Source of the DNA: Planctomycetota bacterium
GTDB taxonomy: Bacteria; Planctomycetota; UBA1135; UBA2386
Assembly (NCBI GenBank): GCA_020848735.1
Contig: JADLHO010000104.1
Location: forward strand, 1 to 43,999
Length of the DNA: 43,999 nt
Direction: 5' to 3'
In this document: one piece after another, positions 8,308-16,046 of the stretch
Layout: every line of letters begins with the position of its first letter
Numbering within the stretch: position 1 is the stretch's first letter
Position numbers and translations under genes: made by a program
Notes under the pieces: model-generated
Databases searched by the model: none
Told to the model about the DNA's origin: nothing
What the model saw: the letters and a program-made list of their open reading frames with translations, nothing else

Positions 8308-8336
8308 TTGAGGCGAGCTGCGGCGACCGCTACCCT
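8308..8336 (+). promoter_or_regulatory. Candidate sigma70-type promoter for pcnB-panB
   Basis: TTGAGG (8308-8313), 17-bp spacer, TACCCT (8331-8336). The start of transcription would be near 8343. The -10 hexamer is identical to that proposed for rpmH. Confidence 0.6.
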
Positions 8337-8371
8337 CCCCGCAACCCACATCGCCACCCCGACACGCGGGC

Positions 8372-8380
8372 GGCGGGGAG
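8372..8380 (+). promoter_or_regulatory. Ribosome binding site before a non-AUG start of pcnB
   Basis: GGCGGGGAG contains GGAG at 8377-8380, six bases before the in-frame CTG at 8387. The alternative GTG at 8480 has no Shine-Dalgarno-like sequence in front of it. Confidence 0.5.
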
Positions 8381-8386
8381 ATCATC

Positions 8387-10324
8387 CTGACGGAGACCTA
8401 CGACACAGCGTCGACCGAGGCCGACGCACGCTTCGAAGCGCGCGAGGGTCAGGCGCGGATCGAACACGCGCCCCACGTCGTGCAGCCCAGCGGGCTCGAT
8501 GCACGGCTCCTCGATCAAGACGCCGTCCGCGCCGTCGTCCGCCTGCAGTCCTTCGGTCACGAGGCCTATCTCGTCGGCGGTTGCGTTCGCGACCTCCTGC
8601 TCGGTCATCGCCCGAAGGACTTCGACATCGCGACCTCCGCGCGGCCACCCGCGGTGAAGCGCAGCTTCCCGCGCAACAGCCGGATCATCGGCCGCCGCTT
8701 CAAGCTCGCGCACCTGCACTTCGAGGGCAACCGCAAGATCCTCGAGGTCTCGACGTTCCGGCGCGCACCCGAGTCCAACCGCAGCGGGGAGCTCGGCGAC
8801 GACGAGACCCAGGACGAGGATCTGCTCATCACGCGCGACAATGAGTTCGGCACGGCCGAAGAAGACGCCGTCCGCCGCGACTTCACGATCAACGCGCTCT
8901 TCCTCGACCCCTACAGCGACGAGCTCATCGATCACGTCGGCGGTCTCGACGACATCGAGCGCGGGCTGCTGCGGACCATCGGCGATCCCTATGTGCGCTT
9001 CCGGGAGGACCCGGTCCGCATCCTGCGCGCGATCAAGTTCGCCGGTCGGCTCGGCCTGACGATCGAGGAGCGGACGGCGGCCGCGATGCGCGACGTCGCT
9101 CCCGATCTCGTACGCGCCGCACCGCCACGCGTGCTCGAGGAGATCCTGCGACTCCTGCGCGGCGGCCACGCCTTCGACGCCGTGCAACGCCTCCGCGACT
9201 GCGGTGCGCTGCGCGCGATCCTGCCGACGGTCGACGCGTTCCTGATGGAGGCGCGGCGCGAGGACCGCCTGGTCTTCTGGCGCACCCTCGAGGCGCTCGA
9301 CGGACGTGCCGCCGCGGCCGCGCGGAGCCGCAACGCCACCTGGCCGCCGGAGAACGGCGTCATGCTGGGCTGCATCTTCGAGCGCGTGGTGCACGCGGCG
9401 GCGGCGCTCGATCGCCAGCGCAGCCCGTCGACCCTCGCCGAGGATCTGATCGCGCCGTTCGCCGCGGCCTTCAGGTTGCCGAAGCGCGACGCCGGATGCG
9501 TGAAGCGCATCTGCGCGATCCAGCACCGCTTCCTCGACCCCGAGCCCGAGAAGCGCTGGCGCATCGACGCCCTGCTGGGCGACCCGTACTTCGGCGCCGC
9601 GCTCGAGCTCTTCGAGCTCAGCTCGATCGCCGAGGGCCGCCCGCTCGACCTCGCGCAGCTCTGGCGCGCGCGCGCACGGCAACGGCCGAGCGGCCGAAAC
9701 CGCGGCTTCGAGGACCTGGAGGCGGGCGACGAGCCGGTCCTCGATCCCAGCGCGGACGAGGGCGATGCAGCCCCGGCCGCGACGGCGGAGCCCGCGGGAC
9801 GCGACGCGGAGTCGGGCGCCGAGGCGGATGCCCGTCGTCGCAAGCGCCGGCGGCGCGGCCGAGACCGCGACCGCGAACGCGATCCCGCGCGCGGCGCCCA
9901 GGTCAAGCCGGCCGGCGAGGCCCACGGTCGCCGGAACGCCGCCGGCGGCGAAGGCGCCCCCGCGACGTCCGAGCGGCCGCGTCCGGAGCGGCGCGACGAG
10001 CGGCGCGAGGAGCGCCGTGAAGAACGGCGTCGGCGCTTCGCCGAGAAGGCCGAGCGCGCCGACCAGAAGCGCAAGGAGAAGATCGAGACGATCGAGCCGC
10101 CGCCGCTCGACCTCTCGGCCTTCGACGTCGAGCTCGACCCGCGGCGCGTCCCGACCTTCGGCACGATCGTCGAACACGACAAGAAGAAGCCGAAGCCGCG
10201 GCGTGCCCCCTCGGCCTCCGACGACGACTACCGTCCCCCGCCGCCGCCCGGTTCGGACCTCCCCGGCGCGCCGCCGTCCCCGCCGCCCGCACCGTCCGAC
10301 AACGGTTCGTTCGGCGACTGGTGA
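8387..10324 (+). CDS. pcnB: Poly(A) polymerase / CCA-adding tRNA nucleotidyltransferase family (PcnB-like)
   Basis: Class II nucleotidyltransferase. The catalytic head has AYLVGGCVRDLLLG, the metal-binding DFDIAT, RNSRIIGRRFKLAHLHF and EVSTFRR, then RRDFTINALFLD, IDHVGGLDDIERGLLRTIGD and FREDPVRILRAIKFAGRLG. The RIIGRRFKLAH pattern is closer to E. coli PcnB than to typical CCA enzymes, but which tail it adds cannot be decided from sequence. The C-terminal ~200 residues are a disordered Arg/Glu/Pro-rich tail; E. coli PcnB also has a basic tail, though shorter. The first standard start is GTG at 8480. Family similarity, GC-rich third positions, the promoter and the ribosome site all point to initiation upstream, best at CTG 8387 (645 residues). 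The stop overlaps the panB start by 4 bases (GTGA). Confidence 0.85.
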   Translation: MTETYDTASTEADARFEAREGQARIEHAPHVVQPSGLDARLLDQDAVRAVVRLQSFGHEAYLVGGCVRDLLLGHRPKDFDIATSARPPAVKRSFPRNSRIIGRRFKLAHLHFEGNRKILEVSTFRRAPESNRSGELGDDETQDEDLLITRDNEFGTAEEDAVRRDFTINALFLDPYSDELIDHVGGLDDIERGLLRTIGDPYVRFREDPVRILRAIKFAGRLGLTIEERTAAAMRDVAPDLVRAAPPRVLEEILRLLRGGHAFDAVQRLRDCGALRAILPTVDAFLMEARREDRLVFWRTLEALDGRAAAAARSRNATWPPENGVMLGCIFERVVHAAAALDRQRSPSTLAEDLIAPFAAAFRLPKRDAGCVKRICAIQHRFLDPEPEKRWRIDALLGDPYFGAALELFELSSIAEGRPLDLAQLWRARARQRPSGRNRGFEDLEAGDEPVLDPSADEGDAAPAATAEPAGRDAESGAEADARRRKRRRRGRDRDRERDPARGAQVKPAGEAHGRRNAAGGEGAPATSERPRPERRDERREERREERRRRFAEKAERADQKRKEKIETIEPPPLDLSAFDVELDPRRVPTFGTIVEHDKKKPKPRRAPSASDDDYRPPPPPGSDLPGAPPSPPPAPSDNGSFGDW

Positions 10325-11136
10325 GCGCCGTGGACCGCAAGATCACGACCGAGGCGCTGCGGCAGATGAAGCAGGCCGGGCAGCGCATCGTCGCGCTGAC
10401 CGCCTACGACTGGACGCTCGCGCGCCTGCTCGACGAGGCCGGGGTCGACGTCCTCCTGGTCGGCGACTCGGTCGCGACCGTCGTGCAGGGCGAAGACACG
10501 ACGATCCCCGTCACGCTCGACGAGATGGTCTATCACGCGCGGCTCGTCGCACGCGCGGCGCGCCGCGCGTTCGTCGTCGGCGACCTCCCCTTCCTCTCGT
10601 ACCAGATCAGCGCGGAGGACGCGCTGCGCAGCGCCGGGCGCCTCATGAAGGAGGCGCGCGTCGAAGCCGTGAAGCTCGAGGGCGGGCGCGCCGTGGTCGA
10701 GGCCGTCGCGCGGCTCGTCACCGCCGGGATCCCCGTGATGGGTCATCTCGGGCTCACGCCGCAGAGCATCCACGCGTTCGGCACCTACCGCGTGCGCGCG
10801 ACCGGCGCCGACGACGCCGCGCAGCTCCTCGCGGATGCCGAGGCCCTCGCCGACGCGGGCGCGTTCGCGATCGTGCTCGAGAAGGTCCCCGCCACGCTCG
10901 CGGCGGAGGTCACCCGGCGCGTGCCGATCCCGACCATCGGCATCGGCGCCGGCAAGCACTGCGACGGCCAGATCCTCGTGACGCACGACATGCTCGGCCT
11001 CTTCGAGCGCTTCAAGCCGCGTTTCGCCCGCCGCTACCGGGAGCTCGCGAAGGAGATCCGCGACGCCGCCGCGGAGTTCGGGCTCGACGTGCGCGGCGGA
11101 GAGTTCCCGTCAGCCGACGAGTCGTACGGCCCCTGA
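10321..11136 (+). CDS. panB: 3-methyl-2-oxobutanoate (ketopantoate) hydroxymethyltransferase
   Basis: 271-residue cytoplasmic TIM-barrel enzyme. It adds a hydroxymethyl group from methylene-tetrahydrofolate to 3-methyl-2-oxobutanoate, the first step of pantothenate and coenzyme A synthesis. Family marks are ALTAYDWTLARLLDEAGVD near residue 25, the Mg-binding VGDS and VGDLPF, AVKLEGG, GHLGLTPQS, the catalytic Glu in IVLEKVP, and IGIGAGKHCDGQILVTHDMLG near residue 210. Start is the GTG that overlaps the pcnB stop. E. coli also keeps pcnB near panB, with folK between them; folK is not present here. No panC or panD follows. Confidence 0.96.
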   Translation: MSAVDRKITTEALRQMKQAGQRIVALTAYDWTLARLLDEAGVDVLLVGDSVATVVQGEDTTIPVTLDEMVYHARLVARAARRAFVVGDLPFLSYQISAEDALRSAGRLMKEARVEAVKLEGGRAVVEAVARLVTAGIPVMGHLGLTPQSIHAFGTYRVRATGADDAAQLLADAEALADAGAFAIVLEKVPATLAAEVTRRVPIPTIGIGAGKHCDGQILVTHDMLGLFERFKPRFARRYRELAKEIRDAAAEFGLDVRGGEFPSADESYGP

Positions 11137-11162
11137 TCGCACGCGGCTCCGGCCCGCAGCCG

Positions 11163-12386
11163 TCAGCGCGCGCCGAGGCGACCCGCGAGGAAGCCGGTCG
11201 CGAAGGCCGCCTGGAAGTTGAAGCCGCCGATCGGGCCGTCGACGTCGAGCAGCTCCCCGCAGAGGAAGAGCCCGGGCCGCACGCGACTCGCCATCGTCCG
11301 CGGTTCGACCTCGTCGAGCGCGACGCCGCCGCGGGTCACCTCCGCGTGCGCGAAGCCGAGGCTGCGCTGCACGGGCAACACGAGCCCCTTGAGCTCCGAG
11401 ACGAGCGCGCGGCGCTGCTCGCGGCGCAGCTCCGCGCAGCTCAGCTCGAAGGCGCCGTGCCGGCGGCAGAGGGCCTGGCGCAGGCGCTCGGGCAGCTGCG
11501 CGGGGAGCGCCTGCGGCACGCTGCGGCGACCGGACTGCGCCGCGCGCTCGAGGAGGCTCGCCTCGAGCGCCTCGCGCGGGAGATCGGGTACGAGGTCGAT
11601 GCGCAGCGTTCCGGTGCCGGCGAGCTCCTCGACGGCGCCGGAGACGTCCATCGCCGCCGGACCCGAGAGGCCGCGGTGCGTGATCAGGAGGGGCCGCCGA
11701 CGCCGGACCAGCACGCGGCCCTGCGGGTCCGCCACGCTGAGCTCGGCGTCGAGGACGAGGCCGGCCAACGCCATCAGCCAGGGCTCCTCGAGCGCCAGCG
11801 GCGCGAGCGCGGGCAGGAGCGGCGTGATCGTGTGGCCGAGTCCCGCGGCGGCGCGCTGGCCATCGCCCGTGGCCCCGGTCTTGGGGTAGCTGAGTCCCCC
11901 CGTGGCAAGGATCACGTACCGCGCGTGGATCGTCGCGTCGGGCGTGCGGATCGCGAAACCCTCCGCGAGGGCCTCCAGACCCAGCATCGGCGACTCGTAG
12001 GCGATCTCCACCCCGGCGCGGGCGGCATCGTCGAGGAGCGCCGCGAGGACGTCGCCGGCGCGGCGCGAGACCGGGAAGACCTTCTCGAGATCCTCCTCGT
12101 GCAGGGGCACCCCGAGCCGCTCGACGTGTGCCCGCAGGGCCGCGGGCGGGAACGAACGCAAGGCGTGGCGCAGGAAGCGCCCCCGTCGCTGTCCGTACTG
12201 GAGCTCGAGATCCTCGCCCTCGCGGGTCGTCGTGAGGTTGCAGCGTCCGCCGCCGCTGATGAGGATCTTCAATCCGGCGCGGCGGTTCTTCTCCAGCAGC
12301 AGCACCGGCGCGCCGCGCCGCGCGGCGACCGTCGCCGCCATGAGGCCCGCAGCGCCGGCACCGATGACGACCAGCTCACGCTGCAT
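11163..12386 (-). CDS. BaiN/HI0933-family FAD-dependent oxidoreductase
   Basis: 407-residue flavoprotein. The N-terminal Rossmann motif is VIGAGAAGLMAATVAARRG, followed by LLLEKNRRAGLKILISGGGRCNLT, a signature of the HI0933/YhiN/BaiN family. The middle has EEDLEKVFPVSRRAGDVL, and YVILATGGLSYPKTGATGDG, and the C-terminal FAD contact is GLFLCGELLDVDGPIGGFNFQ. Members are cytoplasmic flavoproteins; BaiN reduces bile-acid intermediates in a gut clostridium, but for most members, including this one, the substrate is unknown. It is convergent with panB, 26 bases away. The start MQRELVVIGAG places the dinucleotide fold at the very N terminus, as expected. Confidence 0.9.
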   Translation of the reverse strand: MQRELVVIGAGAAGLMAATVAARRGAPVLLLEKNRRAGLKILISGGGRCNLTTTREGEDLELQYGQRRGRFLRHALRSFPPAALRAHVERLGVPLHEEDLEKVFPVSRRAGDVLAALLDDAARAGVEIAYESPMLGLEALAEGFAIRTPDATIHARYVILATGGLSYPKTGATGDGQRAAAGLGHTITPLLPALAPLALEEPWLMALAGLVLDAELSVADPQGRVLVRRRRPLLITHRGLSGPAAMDVSGAVEELAGTGTLRIDLVPDLPREALEASLLERAAQSGRRSVPQALPAQLPERLRQALCRRHGAFELSCAELRREQRRALVSELKGLVLPVQRSLGFAHAEVTRGGVALDEVEPRTMASRVRPGLFLCGELLDVDGPIGGFNFQAAFATGFLAGRLGAR

Positions 12387-12459
12387 GGCGACACTCCGGC
12401 GCGGACTCCGCGCCGTCTCGCGAGCCCAGCACTCGGGAGACGCTCGGTCCCTCCGCCTC

Positions 12460-12618
12460 TCAGCTCGCGGGCTTCTCGCCCTCGGCAGCCGCGTTGTCGC
12501 GCTTGACCGGCAGTGGGCGACCGCGCTGCTTGCGCAGCGTCGACCAGCCCTTGTTCATCCGCTTCGCCTTGAACTGACCGCGCCTGCAGCCGTTCGACTT
12601 GTGACGTGCCTTCGCCAT
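12460..12618 (-). CDS. Small basic protein of unknown function (52 residues)
   Basis: I do not recognise this family. From the ATG at 12618 it reads MAKARHKSNGCRRGQFKAKR and continues basic to about residue 40, ending with an acidic Ala/Glu tail. The composition (about a quarter Lys plus Arg) is that of a ribosome- or RNA-binding peptide. It lies 140 bases after rplC on the same strand, which fits a translation-related role by context only. An in-frame ATG at 12678 would add 20 residues, but the MAK start looks more natural. Three short copies of CGAATC sit in the upstream region around 12644-12666. It could be spurious; the Lys/Arg-rich pattern and placement favour a real gene. Confidence 0.55.
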   Translation of the reverse strand: MAKARHKSNGCRRGQFKAKRMNKGWSTLRKQRGRPLPVKRDNAAAEGEKPAS

Positions 12619-12758
12619 GTGCTCGTGGCCGCGTTCAGCGCGGCGATTCGATTCGGAGATTCGGAGTGTGACGCGCACGCGCGGCGGGGCCGCGGATGCG
12701 ACCCGTGGTCTGCCTCGGAGAGCGCGCGCGTGGGTCTCTTCGCGCTCCCGTCCTCGCC

Positions 12759-13475
12759 TCAGATCTTGTTCGACTTGCGGACGACGAGATAGCCGTGGCG
12801 GTGGCCGGGGACGGCGCCGCGCAGGTAGATCAGGTTGCGCTCCTCGTCGATCCTCACGACCTCGAGGTTGTGCACGGTGACGCGCTCGCTGCCGCTGTGA
12901 CCGGGCATCTTCTTGCCTTTCGGCACGCCCTTGCTGATCGAGTTCGTACGACCGGTGCCACCCAGCTTGCGCGTCGACACCGAGTTGCCGTGCGCGGCGG
13001 CCTGACGGTGGAAGCCGTAGCGCTTGATGGTGCCGGTGAAGCCACGCCCCTTGGAGACGCCGCTGACGTCCACCCGCGGCACGTCCTTCAGCACCGCGAC
13101 CGTGAGGTCGTCACCCTGCTTGTAGGGCGGCAGGGCCTCGAAGCGCAGTTCGCGCACGAAGCGCTTCGCCCCGCTGCCGGCCTTCTTGAAGTGGCCGAGC
13201 TCGGGCTGGGTCGAGGTCCGCTCGGGGCGGTCGTCGAAGCCGAGCTGCACGCCGTAGTAGCCGTCGGCGAGGCGCGGCCGCTCGGCCTTGCCCCGCTTCT
13301 TGCCGCGGCTCGGCGCCGCGACGCGATCGGAGTCCGGGAGCTCGGCGACGTCCTTGCACTTGACCTGGAGGACTTTGCAGGGGCCGGCCTGGACCACCGT
13401 CACGGGGATCCAGGTGCCGTCTGGCTGGAACAGCTGGGTCATGCCCAACTTCTTGCCGAGGATGCCGATCGTCAT
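12759..13475 (-). CDS. rplC: 50S ribosomal protein L3 (uL3)
   Basis: 238-residue ribosomal protein that binds 23S rRNA near the peptidyl-transferase centre and starts large-subunit assembly. It shows the N-terminal IGILGKKLGMTQLF, the central loop VSGVSKGRGFTGTIKRYGF, then SVSTRKLGGTGRT and KKMPGHSGSERVTVHNLEVV, ending YLVVRKSNKI. A basic insert of about 25-30 residues (around PSRGKKRGKAERPR) makes it longer than the ~209 residues of E. coli L3. The chosen start MTIGILGKK is the family start; an upstream in-frame start at 13496 lies in the leader. It stands outside the S10 ribosomal operon: no rpsJ before it, no rplD after it, and it has its own promoter. Confidence 0.95.
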   Translation of the reverse strand: MTIGILGKKLGMTQLFQPDGTWIPVTVVQAGPCKVLQVKCKDVAELPDSDRVAAPSRGKKRGKAERPRLADGYYGVQLGFDDRPERTSTQPELGHFKKAGSGAKRFVRELRFEALPPYKQGDDLTVAVLKDVPRVDVSGVSKGRGFTGTIKRYGFHRQAAAHGNSVSTRKLGGTGRTNSISKGVPKGKKMPGHSGSERVTVHNLEVVRIDEERNLIYLRGAVPGHRHGYLVVRKSNKI

Positions 13476-13514
13476 GGGCGTTCGTACGTGAAGCACGCGC
13501 GAAAAGGGCGGCGC

Positions 13515-13543
13515 ATGCTAGGGATCCGCACGTGCCCGTGCAA
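13515..13543 (-). promoter_or_regulatory. Sigma70-type promoter for rplC
   Basis: Reading the minus strand: TTGCAC (13543-13538), 17-bp spacer, TAGCAT (13520-13515). Transcription would start near 13508, about 33 bases before the rplC ATG. Confidence 0.65.
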
Positions 13544-13587
13544 GGACGGAGTCGAGCGGCGCGCGACCCTTCGCGACGCGCGCGGAC

Positions 13588-15180
13588 TCAAGACCAGCAG
13601 CGCCCGGCGAGCAAGGCCGCCGCGAGCAGGAGGAGCGGCACGGTCAGGGCCAGGCCCTCGTCGCCGAACTCGGGCAGTCCGCGGTCCGCGGGCCGCGGGT
13701 CGCGGCGCAGTTCGCTCTCGCGTTCGTCGAGCGGTCCGGCGTCGAGCACGCGGATCGCGCTGCTCTCGCCCCCGACCCAGGCGAGGCTGCGGCGGAGGAG
13801 CTGCGGCAGCGCCGCCAGCAGCGGCAGGTTGGAGTCCTCGAGGCGGAACGCGAAGTGCACCGAACGCTGGCCGTCCCGCTCGCGAGCCACGGCCAGTGGC
13901 CCATCGGCCGCGGCGATGAGCACCACGCCGTCGGCGGGCAGGGCGGCGCCGGCGAGCGCCTGGCGCACGGTGAGCTCCGAGAGATCGAGGCCCGCGCTGA
14001 GGGGATGACTGCGGTCCCAGTCGGCGAGGCGCGGGGCGAGCCGCGGCGGCAGTTCCGCGAAGGCCGTCCCGAAGCTGAGGCTCCGCGGCGGGGCGGCCGC
14101 GAGGCGTCCGCCGTCCACGACGAGCAGGTCGACGCGCTCGCCGCCGCTCACCGCGACGAGCTCGGCCTCGGCCAGCTCGGCGAGCAGGCGCGCGCTGCGC
14201 AGCGCGAGACTCGCGGCATCGTCCGTCGTCGCCCCCATCAGCCCGATGCGGCCCGCGACAGGTGCCGGGACGTGGAGCGTCACCGCGTCGTCGAGCGCCA
14301 ACGCGTCGTCCGCCGCGGGCGGCAGCGCGATACGGCAGTCCGCACCCGCGCGGCGCGAGAGGAAGAGCGTGACCCGCGCGCGCCCCGGCCCGAGCTCGAC
14401 GCGGTCCTGGGGAGCGCGTTCGACGGCCGCACCGTGGACTTCGAGCGGCCCCCGCAGCTCGCCGACGATCTCGACGACCAGCTCGAACGCGGCGAGCGGC
14501 CAGGCCTCGCGCAGTTCGACGGCGACGATCCCGCGGTTGGCGGGTTCGCCGCCGAGCACGGTCAAGGCGCCGCGGTCGGGCATCGGGCCGTCGCGCGCGT
14601 CGCTCAGCGTCCAGAGGGCGAGCTCCGGCTCCGCGGCGAGTTCGCGCGCGAGCTCGACGAGCCCCGGGCCCTGGCCGACGCGCGGCGAGGGCGTCGCGGG
14701 CAGGGCCGCGAGCAGTTCCTCGCGCGGCCCGCGCAGCACGCGCGGCGTCTCGCCGAGCGTCGCCACGCGGAGCTCGACCTGGGCGGGCAAGGCCCGCGCC
14801 GCGCTGCGCAGGGCGGCGAGCGCCTGCTCGTAGGCGCTGCCCTCCGGCTCCCGGGCAGCCATGCTGGGACTCGCATCGAGCAGGGCGACGAGCACCCTCG
14901 GACCCTCACGTTCCGCGAGCCGCGGGCCCGCGGCCGCGAGGGCCGCGAGCGCCAGGGCGGCGACCAGGAGCCAGAAGCGCAGGCGACGCGGCGTCTGCCT
15001 GGGGCGCCGGAGCCGTTCGCACGCCGCGCGCCAGCGCGCGAGGTGGGCGCTGCTGGCGCGGCGCGTGACGCGCGGCGGGGGGGCGAGCAGGAAGAGCGCG
15101 GCGACGAGCAGGAGGAGCAGGAGGCGCTCCGGCGCCGCAAAGCTCAGAGCAACCAATCGAGCCACCCCCCGTCGGTCCAT
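13588..15180 (-). CDS. Membrane-anchored VWA-domain protein (BatA N-terminal type)
   Basis: About 530 residues. The N terminus has the two-helix anchor typical of BatA-like aerotolerance proteins: helix around LLLLLLVAALFLLAP, a basic loop, then helix LRFWLLVAALALAALAAAG. A von Willebrand A fold follows, with the metal-site motif LLDASPSM. The rest (~200-500) is mostly beta-rich, and there is a last hydrophobic helix LALTVPLLLLAAALLAG near the C terminus. Such proteins sit in the membrane with a DUF58 partner and often a MoxR ATPase, serving as assembly factors; exact role unknown. The start is uncertain: ATG 15180, GTG 15165 and TTG 15156 are all in frame and overlap the end of the DUF58 gene. 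Confidence 0.75.
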   Translation of the reverse strand: MDRRGVARLVALSFAAPERLLLLLLVAALFLLAPPPRVTRRASSAHLARWRAACERLRRPRQTPRRLRFWLLVAALALAALAAAGPRLAEREGPRVLVALLDASPSMAAREPEGSAYEQALAALRSAARALPAQVELRVATLGETPRVLRGPREELLAALPATPSPRVGQGPGLVELARELAAEPELALWTLSDARDGPMPDRGALTVLGGEPANRGIVAVELREAWPLAAFELVVEIVGELRGPLEVHGAAVERAPQDRVELGPGRARVTLFLSRRAGADCRIALPPAADDALALDDAVTLHVPAPVAGRIGLMGATTDDAASLALRSARLLAELAEAELVAVSGGERVDLLVVDGGRLAAAPPRSLSFGTAFAELPPRLAPRLADWDRSHPLSAGLDLSELTVRQALAGAALPADGVVLIAAADGPLAVARERDGQRSVHFAFRLEDSNLPLLAALPQLLRRSLAWVGGESSAIRVLDAGPLDERESELRRDPRPADRGLPEFGDEGLALTVPLLLLAAALLAGRCWS

Positions 15181-16046
15181 TCGGCGACGCCGCGCGGGCC
15201 CTCGCCGTCGACGTCCTGGCGGAGGCGCGCGACGCCCGCCGCCAGGAAGGCCGCCGCGACGCGACGCCCATGGGCGCGCAACTCCTCGGCGTAGGCGAGC
15301 TGCAGCGCCGGGTCGACGCGCAGCCGTTCCCGGTCGTCGCGCCCCGCGTCGACGATCTCGACGTATCCCTCGAGGCCGAGCCCGCGCTCGTCGCTGCCGG
15401 CCGCGACGAGGCCGAGCACGCGGCGCCGCAGCGGGGCGAGCAGCGCGAGGCCGCGCCGCAGCTCCTCGGTCTCGGCGAAGTCCGAGATCCACACCGCGCG
15501 CCCGGCGTGACGCAGGGCGTCGGATTGCGCGCGGGACCTCGCGCGCTGCGGCGTGAGCCAGGCGCGCAGCGGCGTGTCGGCCGCACCGGGCGCCGGCCGT
15601 CGGGCCGCGAGCCAGGTGAGCATCGACTCGAGCGACGCCGCCCCCGCGAAGTTCGCCCGCTCCTCGCCGACGACGAGCGTGAGCGCGTCGAGGCGCGCGA
15701 GCGCCACCCCGCCGATCAGCGCCGCGAGGCGGCGCGCGCCGTCGAAGCGCGGTGGCACGCCCGCGGCCATGCTGGGCGAGGCGTCGAGGAGCAGCGTCAG
15801 GGCGCGACGGTGTTCGGCCTCGAGCACCTTCACGTGCAGCTCGCGCGAGCGCGCGAACGCGTTCCAGTCGAGCAGCCGCAGGTCCTCGCCGGGTGTGTAG
15901 GCGCGGTGCCCGGCGAAGGTGCCGCCGATGCCGCGCCGTCGCAGGCGGGCGAGTTCGGTGCTCTCCCCCGCGACGCGCAGGCGCCGCGCCCGCGCCAGCA
16001 CCCGCGCCAGGATCGCGCGGAAACCCGCATCGAAGAGCTCGCTCAT
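15144..16046 (-). CDS. DUF58-domain protein
   Basis: 300-residue protein with the DUF58 hallmark around residues 35-70: GTFAGHRAYTPGEDLRLLDW followed by NAFARSRELHVK. A VWA-like region then begins with LLLDASPSMAAG, so the metal-site Asp-x-Ser-x-Ser is kept. No signal peptide or membrane helix is seen, so it is likely cytoplasmic or peripheral. DUF58 proteins work with MoxR-family ATPases and membrane VWA proteins in assembling or activating other complexes. The start overlaps the stop of the upstream gene (ATGA) and its end overlaps the next gene, so the three are co-translated. No MoxR ATPase gene occurs in the window. Confidence 0.88.
   Translation of the reverse strand: MSELFDAGFRAILARVLARARRLRVAGESTELARLRRRGIGGTFAGHRAYTPGEDLRLLDWNAFARSRELHVKVLEAEHRRALTLLLDASPSMAAGVPPRFDGARRLAALIGGVALARLDALTLVVGEERANFAGAASLESMLTWLAARRPAPGAADTPLRAWLTPQRARSRAQSDALRHAGRAVWISDFAETEELRRGLALLAPLRRRVLGLVAAGSDERGLGLEGYVEIVDAGRDDRERLRVDPALQLAYAEELRAHGRRVAAAFLAAGVARLRQDVDGEGPRGVAEWTDGGWLDWLL

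Noticed and set aside
5247..8357. Minus-strand frame of more than 1000 codons opposite dusB and the Kelch gene
   Set aside because: Only low-complexity Arg/Glu/Asp/Gly text; it also runs across tRNA-Leu. The plus-strand genes have clear domains.
13855..15294. Plus-strand frame opposite the VWA gene
   Set aside because: No recognisable domain, and the minus strand shows membrane helices and a VWA metal motif in overlapping co-translated genes.
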